64,000 bases of DNA from Brugia malayi (lineage: Eukaryota > Nematoda > Chromadorea > Rhabditida > Onchocercidae). Location of the stretch: contig NW_025062477.1 in the NCBI RefSeq assembly GCF_000002995.4, positions 8,962,649 through 9,026,648 of the forward strand, in the 5' to 3' direction. Below are positions 14,640 through 27,884 of the stretch, in pieces (within the stretch, counting starts at the first letter, position 1; each line of letters begins with the position of its first letter). The position numbers were made by a program, and so were the translations under genes. The notes beneath the pieces are model-generated. The model was not told where the DNA came from. It was given only the letters and a program-made list of their open reading frames with translations, and did not search any database.

Positions 14640-15200
14640 TCCCACCAAGTAAAGTACTACACTCTAATCCACCAGGAAACCGCACAACTGCACACGACAC
14701 ACTGTCCAAGACAATCTCAAAAAAGCGGGGTCTCCTGGCTCCGAGCCAACACTCGGACATAGGCGGGCATTCAAATATTATTGTTGGTTGTTTTGATTGT
14801 TACAGGAAATTGACGAGATAAGAAGATCTGAAAATTCTATCGCTGTAATTGAGTGAGCCAAATGGTTGCTGTGAAACGAGTCTGTCTGTCACAGTTGTCA
14901 CATCATCATGAGAAGCGCATATGGTTGGGTAGTGAAAGCGGAAATCGATAAGCGCAAATCACTGCTATCATCGAGTGGGCAAATTGTGATAGGAGAAATG
15001 ATACGGAACGGCAGCAGTGCTGCGGAGCGAGAAACAGTCGCCAGACGGATGCGAACTGAGCAGAGTTCCGGTATGAGCACTCTGGGAAGCAATGGATGAT
15101 GGCGTTACATGCACAACACTGCATAAAACTTGCCAAAAGCCACCCATTCCATTGCGTTCCGACAAACATCCGCACATGTTTTTTGCATTTTAGGCGTCTC
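14640..15200. promoter_or_regulatory. GC-richer island, possible promoter or 5' non-coding exon
   Basis: This interval stands out by eye as richer in G, C and CpG than the flanks, for example around 14730-14770 and 14905-15100. It resembles the GC-richer patches just upstream of the Sp-factor gene and snr-2. Three overlapping ORFs on both strands run through it, as expected where stop codons are rare, and none resembles a known protein. A promoter for the downstream minus-strand convertase, with a long first intron, is one explanation. Confidence 0.3.
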
Positions 15201-18200
15201 AACTGATTCATTTCGAGAAATTGCCTTTGGGATTTATATATTCTCCTTGGATATTTATATAATCTTCAGATAGGATCATTAGACGACTTAATCGAATTGT
15301 TTGTCTTTTTTAATAGGAAGTAGTAAAACATTGAATTAATTTCAGATACGTCGTATGTCTCAAACGCGTAGCGTTTATTTCGCTGGAAAATAGCGTAAAA
15401 TAAAAAGATTTGCCTCATTTAGGTTACTACTTAATTTATATAACAAAATATTCTTCCCTTTTGCAACACAAAACTAATAGAGGAAGTTAACAATTGCTAA
15501 CTTGAAGAGACAAGTCGCTAGCCCAACTTAAATCTCGTTTACTTTCGTTCCGAATTAAATCGAGACAAGATCTTTCCTCATCCATGTACTTAAATTTGCT
15601 TGCTTGTAATGTGGTTTGCTTAAGTAAAGAAAAAACTGCAGCTATTAATAATAAAGCTTCAAAGATTTCATATCATAAATAACACCTTTGCAATAATTAT
15701 TGGTAACGTTTTGTAGACTATAGCATTTCAAATTATAAGATGAGGTTTTGCACTTTGATGCAATAAAGATTTATGGAATAGAAATAAAGTAGTAAAACAG
15801 CAATGAATAACATTTTGCACTTTTGAAATTAGTGCTGACTTCTCAATGAAATGTATTCGAAATAACGGTATAGAGCGAGATAACGGTAAAAATTCTAAAT
15901 CAGTAACGGCTCGAGGCAATAACTACAGTTGTTTTTTGATAGCTAAATTAGGGCACAATGTAAACAACTTTTTCGGTAATTCGGTCAATAAGAGCAAAAA
16001 ATGAACGATAGCACTGCAACAGCTCACCAATTCACAGTGCTGATAAGAAGCAGATTAAATCAGATCAGATCAGTGGAACAATTTAATTTCACAGCTACTG
16101 CTCTCTGTTTCTACTTCTTATCCATTAATCTGAGAGATCCTTTGATCATTTTTAGATGCAACCGGCTATTAGTATCGCTTTTTTTCACCCCTTTATCATC
16201 CCTTCCATGAAGAGAGACCTAAGAATTGTGTCCTAGTATAATATCACCAATAATCAATAATCAGCAGTATAAATAAAGCACTTTTATTCCAGTCTTTCTA
16301 TAAATCAAGTAAATATTGTAGTGGTAAATGAGTTGATTAAAATTAAGTAATCGAATCATCATAATCTAATTTGCACTGAATTGAGATGCTGATTCACATC
16401 GAGAGCTAGACATTATTCGTTATCATACTCGAGAAAAATGATGTAATGTAGTTGAAGACATCAAGTGTTTCACGTTACGTCATTGGGACGTTCAAATTGT
16501 CTATTATTTTTTACTAAATTATTTACCATTTCAATTTATGATACAATTTCACACTAACATAGATGAATTCCATTCACAGCAGCAATGACAATATTTTTTG
16601 ATAAGACTAAGAATTCTGTTAAATACATGTTATTATTCGCATCAAAATAATTTCTCAGTCAAGTTATAAAACTGTTCTTTCTTATCGGCTTGTCAAAATG
16701 ACACGCTTATGCGTTTATGCATCGTCTTCGTCATAGCTCTTTTTTTTAATAAGATCATCCATGATCAAATTGATATTCTATTTTTACTTACTTCGAAAGC
16801 TCTTCTAATAAAGTCTCTTAATTCGTTGCTGGGATTTGGACTTAAATAGTTTTGGCAACTATGAAAATCAGTCTTAAATAATCGGAAAAAGCGAAACATT
16901 TTAGACGGAAAAAAGAATAAAGAAATCTTCCTAACCTCAATGGATCAGTGGTCTACGAGCCATCAATCCTTGATCTCCTTATCAATCATGCTATACTAAA
17001 TTCAGCTTAACTTTTTTTTGGTGCCAGTGATTGATTAGAGAATAAGCCGCACATTTTTTTGATAGATAAACGGAAACAAAACAGATCGACTTGAATTTCA
17101 AACAAGGAATTCTGAAAATTGAAAATATTCCTGAAATGAGTTTGAAACGATCTAAAATACGCAAGCACAGCTTCGTTTTTATGGAACCAACTAAACTTGC
17201 CCAAACCGTCAACATTCATTCTTTGTGTCGACAGAAATGTTCAGCAATTCCTTCGTCTCATTCCTGACTTATCATGATTACTAGGTTAATGCATTTATGA
17301 GAGACCAACGAGTTGTCTTTCAATCAAATGTCTTTTCTTCGCTGCATAAAGAATTGTCAAATCATAATGAAATGAAAGTGCTGATTAGCAGCTTATACTG
17401 TCCGCTCATTTCTGCATTCGGCTTGCATATTACAGAAATGTAATTAATTCGAAAAAATTTTATGCAAAGATGATATAATAAGGAAAACATTACAATCACT
17501 CGAGTGTCACTGAAATGTTGAAGTTATTCATGAGGAAAGCATCAGAATGAAATTTTTTGAAATGGCACCTTTTTCGAAAAAGAGGAAAAAAAATGCTAAT
17601 AAATGTGCAACAATAAAATAAAAAGAATAAAGAACAACAAAAAGAGCTGATATAAAGGCAATTAAAGAAATTATCTTTACAAAAAAAAAAGAAGCGCATC
17701 TGTAACTCGCAATTTTTAATAAATGAAACTTGATAAAGTGTTTCCGATTGATTCCTACGTACGCATAATAGAATAATTGTAAAATCAATCCAAAGTTGCA
17801 AACAAATAAGTCCTTAGCTTCCAATAATTATAAATGTATGCAAGGTCCAAACAATATATTTTTACAAAATTTCCAACTGAAAATTTCGAAGAAGTCAGAG
17901 GGAAATATATACAGAGAAACTTCGGAAAGATCTCAAGCAAATATATAAATCAGGTATCTTCACTGACTCTTGAAGACTTTACATACTTAGAAATGCTGCG
18001 AATAGATTAGAATTTCGGAAAACTTGAAAAGTTCTGAAATAATATACTGAGGGAAAATTCCAGTAATTTAAATTTTCCCAGTAGAAAAAAACCCCACAAT
18101 AGTTGTGGAAATAATGACAAATAATATTAAATGGAATTTAAACAATAATATGAAGTGAAATCAAATAATTTTCACTGATAGCGATGAGATCTATCAGATG

Positions 18201-18248
18201 AAGAAAATAATCGAAATTGTTTTATAAAAATTCAAGATTCCATAAACT
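15201..18248. other. AT-rich intergenic stretch downstream of PPIP5K
   Basis: About 3 kb between the PPIP5K stop and the GC-richer island. The ORFs here are short, Phe/Leu-rich or low-complexity. No splice-compatible exon chain or RNA gene was seen. Confidence 0.5.
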
Positions 18249-21200
18249 TCAGTGACCTATTCGTTCTAATTTTCTTGCCGTATCGGACAGCTCTGCTGCA
18301 ACTACTGATATCACTACAAAAAATACGGAAGTTTATAGGTGATTTACTACAAATTATAGAAAAGGAAAAAGTGAAAAATAAATTTGTTGCGATAGTTCAT
18401 ATTTATTCTAATTATGGAACACTAAGCTTATATGAGTGTAAAAAACAGAGTCAAAAAAAAAACTTACTTTTATTTGAAAAGACTGGTGTTTTTGGTGGGG
18501 AAGGGATCGGTGTTCGAATTTTCATCAATCGCTCAAGGAAACGATCCAACTGACTAAAACGTATGTTATCGTGTAATGTTTCCAGTGAACGCAGTGGAGG
18601 CCAGAAACGGCGAATTTCTGAAACATTAGAAGATTCGCTTAGATTCACTACGATTGTAGAGTGATGATAATGATAATGAACAACGGAAAACACTTATCTC
18701 CCACAGATATCTCATCTTCTGCTTTGTACGTTTGTAATCGTGGAGCACTCGACGATCGCGCGATTACTGCAGTAGACAAAACCGCCGGACCTGCTAAGAA
18801 AATGAGATTAAACTTAGTCTGAAGAAATATTCGTATACCAAGCTTTTCGACAAAAAGTAAAAGATTAAAGTATATTAAAACGTTATGAAGGACATCTCAA
18901 TGAGTGAAATAAGAATAAAATATCAGAAACTAATTCGAAAATAAGCGACTTACTGTTGGATAATCTTCGTCGTGCTGAATCATTCGATTTACCAAAAAGT
19001 ACATCTGTGCTAATTAAACGGTTATCCAGCTCTAAACATGTTACTTCCAAATAATGCAATAATTAATAGTGTCAGGAAGTTGATTCATAATGAGGACAGA
19101 CAACAAAGCAAGAAGTAAAGCCAGACCTGTTAAGAAGCTGACTGTATGATGCTTGAAGCAGTACGGAAATCTCGATCGACGTGCTAAAGTAAAGCATTTA
19201 AGTATTCTTCAACAGACTTTCCAAAAATATGCAGTATGTATTCGCTGATAAAGATAAAGAGAGAATTAATAACTGGACATATGGGCTCATATAATACATG
19301 CAACATCAGAATCATGAAAATCAGTTCAAGCGTTGGAATCAAATCACCGCCCATGCAGTTGCGGAATAGAACGCAACCACTCGGCAACTTCGTTGGCATC
19401 CCGACCATTTAACCAATTAACCGACTTTTATAACCCAATAGACGATAATTGCTTACATGCAGAACCGGGAGAATTGTGCCCATTTCTTGGACCAACAGTC
19501 ACTTCAGTAGTAGCGGATACGGGATCGTCCGGATTCACAAAATCCCTGTTGATGTCCACTGTAGATTTCTTGCAAGACATGTCGCTCATCGATTTCATCA
19601 AACCAACAAGATGGCTTTCTGCTGAAGAACCATGTGCCGACGTCTCCATATCCAAATCGCTTATTGACGAGCAGCTCCCTGCAAAACTTCGAGAGTCTGC
19701 TCCAGTTTCACTGTTTGCAGCAACACGCCGTCGACTATGATGCAGACTCCCAGGACTATGTCGAGCCAATTCATCTGTTGCTGAAAAATAAATGAAGAAA
19801 AATTGTACAATTTATTCCGATTGAAAACCTATCGCGACTAATCTTCAATGCACGAATACATGAGTTTTTTCGTTTAAGAAAAATGCTAACAGCCTCCTGT
19901 TAACCTCATCAATTAGCTCAGACAAGATAGCTGAACTGTTATTAAGGTAAGAAGATAAAAATGCATTTTCTTTTCATTATATATTATGAGTGTTAAAAAG
20001 ATGAAAGATGATGCTCACTGTATTGACCGGAAGCAACTTCATCCAGTGCAACCAAATTGACACTTTCATCATTTAAGTCATCTTCTGAATCGTTCAGTTC
20101 TAGACGCTTCTTGGTAAGTGCTAAAGCTTGAGCAGAAGCTTTCCCAACAGTAAGATTATTGAGGCTGGTGGATGAGCTACTTTCTGAATGGCTTCCGTCT
20201 GTAGCATTGTTAATTAGAGTTCCTGGAAATGCCGAATTTCCGGAATTGGTTACATCCTATAAGAGAACATAAACAATAATATTGATAATTTATCTGGATT
20301 CAATTTCTGTTTTGTTTTCTTAAAAGTTGCTATCTTATAGTTAAATCTGTCTTATGGATTGGAAAATAAAAACTCAGATTGCATCGCTTTTTATCAAGCG
20401 ATTGATGACAAAGATAAGTGTTGGTTGATATGGACGTTCTATTCACTTATCTTTTATCTGAATACATACGAAAGAGAAATTAAAATTAGACTGCAGTAAG
20501 ATTGCAACTAAGATGATTAGCTAATATTTAAAAATCTACATGGTGGAGAGACAACTAGATGATACCTTTTCACCACCAGCAATTTCCACCGATGATAATG
20601 AAGCAGTTGATGTTGTGCAATTTCGAGTCGAAAGCTTTGATTTTGTTCCTATTGGTCCTGAACACTGCTTACCACTTGAGCTGGAAATGAAAGCATTTAA
20701 ACATATACCAAATGTGTATGCAAGCAATGATATCAAATGATCATAATTGTTTCTCTAATGCAAAATGATGAGTTTTGAAACTTTATAAACAATGTAATTG
20801 TAGGACGGCAAGATCAATCAAAATCATCATGGTGAAAAAAAAAAAAACGGATAAAATCCAGCTACTGATAAACCAATGATGAATCAGATATTTCATATAA
20901 TGAGTTACAGAAAGTGGATATGATGACCACAAGAAAATAATGAAACATCACTGCTTGTTTCAGCATGCTACACTAACTGGAATTCAGTTATCAAAAGAAA
21001 TTGACTTTGGAAAACGCGTTTCATAGATTCTTTCCTTTTCAGTTAAAAAGCAAGGATAAAGGCCTGGTGAAAACAACAGTTCGATATGAAAGCGATCAGT
21101 GCCTTGTTTCGTACTTGTTGTTCGACTATCTTCGTACACCATCAAAACCACTTGCGTCATATAATTATATTCGGTAACTGATGACAGGAAGTGCATAGCA

Positions 21201-24200
21201 CGTTGCCACTTCTTATCATCTACCTACACGTAATACTTAGAGAAGAAACTGAATAATACTGTTGCAGTCAAAAATTAAAAAAGCCAAGCATAAATAAATT
21301 ACTTAAATTTCTTGACAACAAATTTTTCGTATTTTAGTAATTGAAAAAAGATATCAGGTATTGCAGCTAACAGAATCAACAATGCACAATTTGGAACTAA
21401 TAATTACTAATTCAGACATGATGCAGTTATGTGACAAAATATGTTCATATGGTTTATGTGTCATTGTGATAAGAAATGCAGTTATCAATAAAGAATGCAG
21501 TAATCACATTGTAAAAGTCAAAACAAAAATGAGGAATTAACCTTGCATAAGCCGCCATATTTTATCAAATTCATTATAGTATGTATGTGTGACTCGCTCG
21601 TAAAATAAAGGCGAGTGCGAACATGTCGAAATGGTGTAGCAATTCCTTGTGACGCTCTGGAAAGCAAATAAAAATTAGGAAATAAAATTTGAAGCTGAAT
21701 GTACTAATTGCAATGCAAAATAATTACCTTGGGTCCAGACGAGTTTGTGTGTCATCTTCATTTGGATTTTCGACGCAGTGATAAAGGTCACTTTTTATTT
21801 TTTTCAATAGTGGAGTGCAGACATGTTGTCCAATGATTACTTTGCTGTTTTCACTAATCCCATATTCCTGGAAAAGTTTTTAAGCATTAAACTTTGAATG
21901 TTACTGATAACCGCTCTTCTCTTCGAATATGAATCTATCCAAAGCTTAACACCATGTCAATCAGTTAAGGAAATATCTGTTGATGGGTTGAATACGGACG
22001 GAACTAACATAATACCTATACATTCAACGAAGTAAAAAATACCAGGACCACAATCAGAAGGCTTAATTTAAAAGCATCTGTTTAAAAAAAAAAAAAAATT
22101 TAAAACCTGAGGAACGACGATATCCGCCATATTTTTTGCACATAAGTACATTCTTTCAAACTGGCCTTCATTATTAATACATAATTCCGGATTATGCTCC
22201 ATATCATATTTGATGTTATCATAAATATCCGGAATTTTAGAAATGTCGAATTCTACATCACCATTTTTGTTAACTCGACGGAATTCTTGCAATTCTTTAG
22301 CCCAACGCCGTTCAGCCAAGTCCCAAGATTCATTCAAATACAAGGACCGATCTTGAAAAATCTACTATGCGTAAAACGCATACCGCAGAAAAAATTATTC
22401 ATACATATCGAAATGTTTGCTTGAAAACGAACTTGATTTATTGCATTTATGCCACTGAATTATTTCAACCATTTGTTGTACATAGCTTGCAATTTCTTCA
22501 CACATTTTCCGAGGATTTTTGATAAATTCCATTGCATTCGTTAGAGAACGAATACCTGACGGGTTTAAATTTTCATGATCTTCTGCTGTCCAGTCACGAT
22601 CTACCTGCAAAACAGCAGATATATTTTTTCTTTCATTCTAAAATTTATATTAAAATTTACAAATAAAAAGGTACTTGTAGTGCTGAATGAAGGTAACATT
22701 TCAGTTCCTGCTGAAAGTCTCGCGCGTTAACATCATCGTCCAAAAGTCCATCAGTGTTCGCTGATTTAACCATTTGCATTAAAATTGGTGTAAGCTCACC
22801 CTCCAATGCCAAAAGACCCTAGAATATCAGTAAAGCGATTCTGAAATCAAAATTGGTTATCACAAAATTTTTATTCACCTATTTCTTTCTTCAAAATTGT
22901 AGAAATTATGACTTACTTCATAAAAAATGAAATAACTACGTACTTTAGCAAAAGCAGCTGCAGTCATCTGTACACGTCCTTCGTCAGATGCATAAATTTT
23001 CAAATCGTGTCTGTAGGTACTATGGAGACGAAGAAATCCCAAACCTAAATTTAATTGCGAAAATGAAACGGATCTTAAGAGCAAAATGGAAAAGAAAAAT
23101 GTGCAAGAAAACTCGCTTCAAAGCGTTAAAACTCAACCATTTGGGAACAGAAAGGTACCTTGCGTATCCTCTGGACAACTCTTACCATCGGTTCTTCGGA
23201 TTCCAGGATACAAAGTTCTAAATAGCTTTCCAAGCGCTTCTGCCTGTAAATTACCTAAAAAAGTTTAAATTAGATACTTCCATTCAACTACTAAATTACA
23301 AGTAGAAACATCGATTGAACACTTCAGGAGAAAAATGTAACCTGCAGTAGTCAATTCTCCACCCCATTTTAGAATAAGCATAAGTGCTGACTGCTGATGC
23401 ACTTCTTCATCATCAGAACTTTTGATTTCACGTGGTTTCAAATACTTCAACTGCACTTTCCTATTGATACCCGAAAAATGACCATACCTTCAAGCAATTG
23501 CAATTAAAAGGCAGAAATTTTCAGTGTGTTGTAATTTTAAACGTAAAAAACTTACATTTCAAGAACAGTACGCACTTGATCCCACTTTTTGATTGCTTCT
23601 TCACATTGTTCTAAATCTCTTTCAAGTTTAGAGGAACTGCCGTCATTATCTTCACAAGATTCCATTTCTTTTAATGATTCATTACGACGCCCCTTGAAAA
23701 TGAAAAGATTTCTCTAACAACTCTACAAGAAATAAAATTAATGAATTAGTAAGTAAAATTAGTACCACTAATTTAATGATGTTGTTCTTACTTGCTGCTC
23801 ATGAAGGATTTCGCGAGCAAGTTCAAGCACTTCCATAAGTTGGTTTGGCCGTTTCATTTTGATTTCATTTTTATTGCATCCATTATACTTTTTGAATAAA
23901 TCGAAGAATCGCTGATCCGTTACAACAATCTGTTGATAAAAATCGATGAGGAAAATAATTCATACGAAGGAAGTAGATATTTTCATTTTATATTACAGTT
24001 CATCATAAGAATAGAAGTGATGCTCCATGCAATAAGACGAGAAAACAGAAACGAGCAGTTCATTTTACTGATTTCAACAAAGGACATGCGTGGCAGAAAA
24101 GTGACGAAAAGTAGTAACGTGATTCAATATTTACGTAACATAACAAAAAGCATCCTAAAAATTTATTACAATTATTCCTTCAAATAAAAAATTTTACAAA

Positions 24201-26818
24201 GTAATGTCACCTTCATTTTCTGTTTTGGAGTTCGATCACCATGTCTAATAATGGCAATGACACACCGTAATTCCATTATTTTTCCACTCGGTGTTGAAAC
24301 CAGAGGTGGGTCATCTGTAAGCCAGTCGAAAATTGATATTAAAAAAAAATTTAAAAAGTTGAACTGTGCTATATCACATATTCCGAAATGAACAGAAGTA
24401 AATAATTTGAAAAAGACTAAAAAATAACCTACCATCCTGATATGGAATTTGCCATGGTATGCTCATCGATGATGCCAATCGTCTTAATATAGTATTTCCT
24501 AGAATCTTGGCCGTGTCCTCATAATACTTTGTTGAACTTTTAACAAATGAAAATCCATTAACATCACACACGAAAGATTTGCCATTTGCACGTAACAAGT
24601 CGAAGCCACAAACAGTTTGCTACAAGGAAAATGAATTTAATCGGTTGAAAAACTAATTATCGTTGCTTACAGTAAGTGTTTCGGTGAGTGTTGTGCAAAT
24701 CAGTGCTTTATCAATTTTTCGCAACTTACCCCAAACGCCATAACTACTTTTCTTGCGATCAGCTTTTCCTTGCTACTCAAAATAACTGGATAACGAACTT
24801 CTTTTCCATGAGAATCACGTTCAACTTTTCCATCCAAACCAGGCGCTTTCCTAGCTTCTGCATGAGCATAATACGGACCCACGGCATAAACCTGAATCGA
24901 CACAGTCCTTTAAAATATAATTCGATTTATCCTTAAACCTTCTTAAATTACTACTTTATTAAAATCTGAAATAGTACCTTAACATCAGTGCCATCTGCTG
25001 GTATGAAATCTTCGTAAATGTAAGAACCTTCTCGACGAACTGTGCTTACGGGAGAATACCAACTGCTACGATTGTTTATCTATAAAATATAAAATAACTT
25101 TCCGAAAATAATCCTTACACAGGTCCGAAAAACGTTCCTTCTAAAGTCCTGAAACAAAACATTTCACTGTTTTCTTCCTTAATTTTTCAAAAATAAGAAA
25201 AATTGAAATGAACCGTCCATAATTCTAAGTCAAGGTTCGGAACTGATCCGGAGCGGCCAATTACATTTTAAGATATTTTTGAAATAGTTAGGCCACATAA
25301 ACTGCCTTTAACTTTGCTCAGGCATTAATTCTACATAAGATTCCGCTGATTTTTTGAATTTCCAATGCAAAACATACTGTGAAGGATATAAGACACCTGA
25401 GATTTATAGACCAAACTAAAATACATTGCAGAGAACATTAACTAAGTACCTTTTAGTTCCACTATCTTCCAAATACAAAAATGTAGCATATCAACGTAAA
25501 AATGTAGCGTATTTCAAATATAAAAATAACAACTCAACAAAATATAACAACTTGCAGCCGTTTACTATTAATCACAAATTTAGTATTTAATTAAAATGAT
25601 TAAGAACAATTAAATTTTTATATTTGAAAATACTTATTCATATTTGATCCGAAATCTCCTGCATGCCCAAAATTATTACTTATATGATTGAAAAAAACAT
25701 CTTTCCCAATTCTGTACGCATTAGCATATGAAGCAAACCACTAAGAGTAGCAATTTTCCCTGAACAATTATACAGTTCTCCCTGAAGCAATTCTCCCTGA
25801 ACAATTATACATTCAACATAATCTGGGTAATGTTTATTACCTTTCTGAACAAACGTTGTGAGCCACCACCAACGGAACTTGGATAATAGATGTATACATT
25901 ATGATCTTCAGCAGACAACGGCTTCTCCACAAATGGTTTGTTGAACATCATTCCATTGACCTCGATATGATCGCTAAATTCCTTCAACGTCCCTTCTCAA
26001 CAAAAATTTGTTTTAGAAAACAAATTGAAAGTAAAGATAAAACACACCAAGACAATAACTTTTGAAATTAACAGCAGTGCAACAACAATGATATAAGAGT
26101 TTGAAAATGAACTTGCCAACTTTTCCTTCCTTGTCACGTAAGAGAACACCATGACGAGGATGCTCAATACCTGCGCGAGCTAAAGCTTTGAAAACTTTGC
26201 GCCGATCTAACTGAAACATTTTTCAAACTTAATTAAAAAATTGTCGTACTAAATGAATAAAAGAATATGGAAGGTCAGGAAATAATACTATTATGTAACT
26301 CTGCAGGACACTTATGTTGCCTTGCTGATCGAATAAACTGTACGATTTAAAATCTAAAGAAGCTAAAGCTTAATTAAGAAATATTTTACAACATCGAAAT
26401 AAGACTTACTAGATCATACTGTCTATGTAGGTCATTAATAACATATGGATGCCTTAAACGTTCATATTCGATAGCTTTATGCAAGGGAAAATCAGCTGCG
26501 TGGAAACTGATCAAACAATCACATAGCGGCCATCGTTCAACAGGCTCTTTCAATATTACCTCTTCAGGAAATATCACAAACTCAAGCCAATTCTGAAATG
26601 CTGGACAGACATTTGCACTGCAGTAAGTGTAAAGTAATACTGCTGCATAATAGGTAAGCAGTGAGAAGTGAGAACAGTTGCACTCATCTGCTTGAAAAAA
26701 TTCAAAAATTATTGTACTATTGGAAGCATACCCCGTAGTATTCAACTATTTTTGCCATGATTTCTTGCATCGGTTTGCTTGTTGCTTTTCTTTTCATCGT
26801 ACAAACTCCGATTACTAT
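18249..26818 (-). CDS. PPIP5K: Diphosphoinositol pentakisphosphate kinase (PPIP5K/Vip1), N-terminus unresolved
   Basis: Makes inositol pyrophosphates (1-InsP7, InsP8) with an N-terminal ATP-grasp kinase and carries a C-terminal histidine-acid-phosphatase-like domain. Exons: 26732-26818, 26410-26592, 26117-26210, 25841-25995, 24978-25079, 24730-24891, 24433-24619, 24211-24314, 23792-23929, 23556-23692, 23342-23487, 23159-23254, 22944-23044, 22675-22818, 22433-22604, 22107-22351, 21728-21867, 21542-21656, 21006-21223, 20566-20680, 20019-20256, 19457-19780, 18954-19043, 18698-18790, 18468-18617, 18249-18295; 3783 nt, about 1260 residues. Kinase motifs: [38 protein letters not shown]; phosphatase motif RHGDRTP; Ser-rich tail with SSSAPRLQ. 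One exon (26117) ends at a GC donor; another (18698) at an apparent AT donor. The 19457/19043 and 21006 junctions are uncertain. Start-codon exon(s) upstream of 26818 were not found. Confidence 0.95.
25755..25811. repeat. Short tandem repeat inside a PPIP5K intron
   Basis: CCCTGAACAATTATAC occurs at 25758-25773 and 25795-25810, with a third partial copy between. It lies in the 761-bp intron 25080-25840, which is otherwise featureless. Confidence 0.6.
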
Positions 26819-27065
26819 CTCCAAAAAACAAAAAGGTAGTAATAAAATAATTATATCAAAATTTTCCCAAATCCAACTTCTTTTTCTACCGAATCTTGTT
26901 TAGAAATTTAAACCCTAAGTTATTACTTTTGTGAGACCAGCACAGTTGCCCAATTTACAAAAGAATTTATTCGAAAGCACCAGAGATAGAAAAATGTTAA
27001 AACTATGTGCTTATGATTTTCCCATATTTAATGCCCTGGAATGCCTTGCAAGTTCCTTAATTATA

Positions 27066-27112
27066 GAAGTCTAGAATTGGAATCAAGTCCCTTAATTCCA
27101 ATTCTAGACTTC
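27066..27112. repeat. Near-perfect 22-bp hairpin with a 3-nt loop
   Basis: The arm at 27066-27083 (GAAGTCTAGAATTGGAAT) pairs perfectly with 27095-27112. After one mismatch three more pairs close a TCC loop at 27088-27090. CCTTGCA occurs outside both arms. The stem is shorter than usual for a pre-microRNA. A fold-back element or a replication template-switch scar are alternatives. Confidence 0.75.
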
Positions 27113-27830
27113 ACCTTGCAATGTCAATACATTCTTTCGATTTCTACTGACAATTTGAACTGAATCAATGTTGTCGATTTTTTCCCAAACTATCTTCCAA
27201 ATTCTTGTTTGGCCAGTCAATCAATCAGACATAAAGAATCCAACTTTCTTTGCTGATTCACGACTGGATAATACTGTTGGCATGACCCAATGAAATTTCT
27301 ATGCTTCATTAAAATACCAATCGACAACAGTCACAAATAAATCACTGTAGTTGTAGGTGACAGGAAACAGTCCTCAGATTGGAGCATTTCATTGTTGGAA
27401 GAGCGTTTGAGTCTAAAAGACTTTAACTGTTTAGTGTGGCGATTTAAAAAACGCACTGCTTACGGTCACTTTTTTTGGAAGACCAATTTTAGACCATTAT
27501 TCCGGAAGTTATGAATATTTTATTTTAATTATGTTAACTCCGTTTCATTTTCCCACTGTTCGTTGAGTTACACAAAAAGCGCTGGTGACGCACTCATGCA
27601 ACCACTGCAACAATGGAGTGTCGATTAAAATGAATCATATCATTCATCCAAATCAATTCAGCAGTACAAAATGATATTGCAGAAATGAATTTATATTAAC
27701 AATTAAATCTCGAGTCCCAAATTGAGGAAATATATTATATTGTAATATACTATTAGTCAGACTAGTCTAAATTCCTTAATACAGCAATTACTCAAGATCC
27801 AATAAAGGTGATACATCACGAATGGTGAAT

Positions 27831-27884
27831 ATCACGAATTTTGATTGCAAATCGCAGGTGGACATCACGAATTTTGATTGCAAA
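27831..27884. repeat. 33-bp-period direct repeat, two copies
   Basis: ATCACGAATTTTGATTGCAA is repeated exactly at 27831 and 27864, and a shorter ATCACGAAT precedes at about 27815. Non-coding. Confidence 0.6.

Noticed and set aside
14898..15211. Three overlapping ORFs on both strands (63-101 residues)
   Set aside because: They coincide with a GC-richer island where stops are rare. None resembles a protein family or has consistent splice signals.
17496..17824. Two minus-strand ORFs near 100 residues, Phe/Tyr-rich
   Set aside because: Overlapping frames over purine-rich low-complexity DNA; composition is an artefact of poly(A)/(GA) tracts.
19340..19420. tRNA-Ser/Leu-like boxes on the minus strand (TTGCCGAGTGG, then GATTTGATTCC about 40 nt later)
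   Set aside because: The would-be T stem and acceptor stem do not pair, and both boxes deviate from consensus. At most a decayed tRNA-like piece; it also overlaps a possible PPIP5K exon tail.
19333..19740. 135-residue plus-strand ORF
   Set aside because: It is the antisense shadow of a Ser-rich PPIP5K exon (19457-19780), which joins in phase with its neighbours.
20540..20740. 66-residue plus-strand ORF
   Set aside because: Antisense to PPIP5K exon 20566-20680, whose phase fits both neighbouring exons.
27831..27884. Repeats considered as CRISPR-like
   Set aside because: Only two copies in a nematode-type nuclear sequence; plain local duplication.
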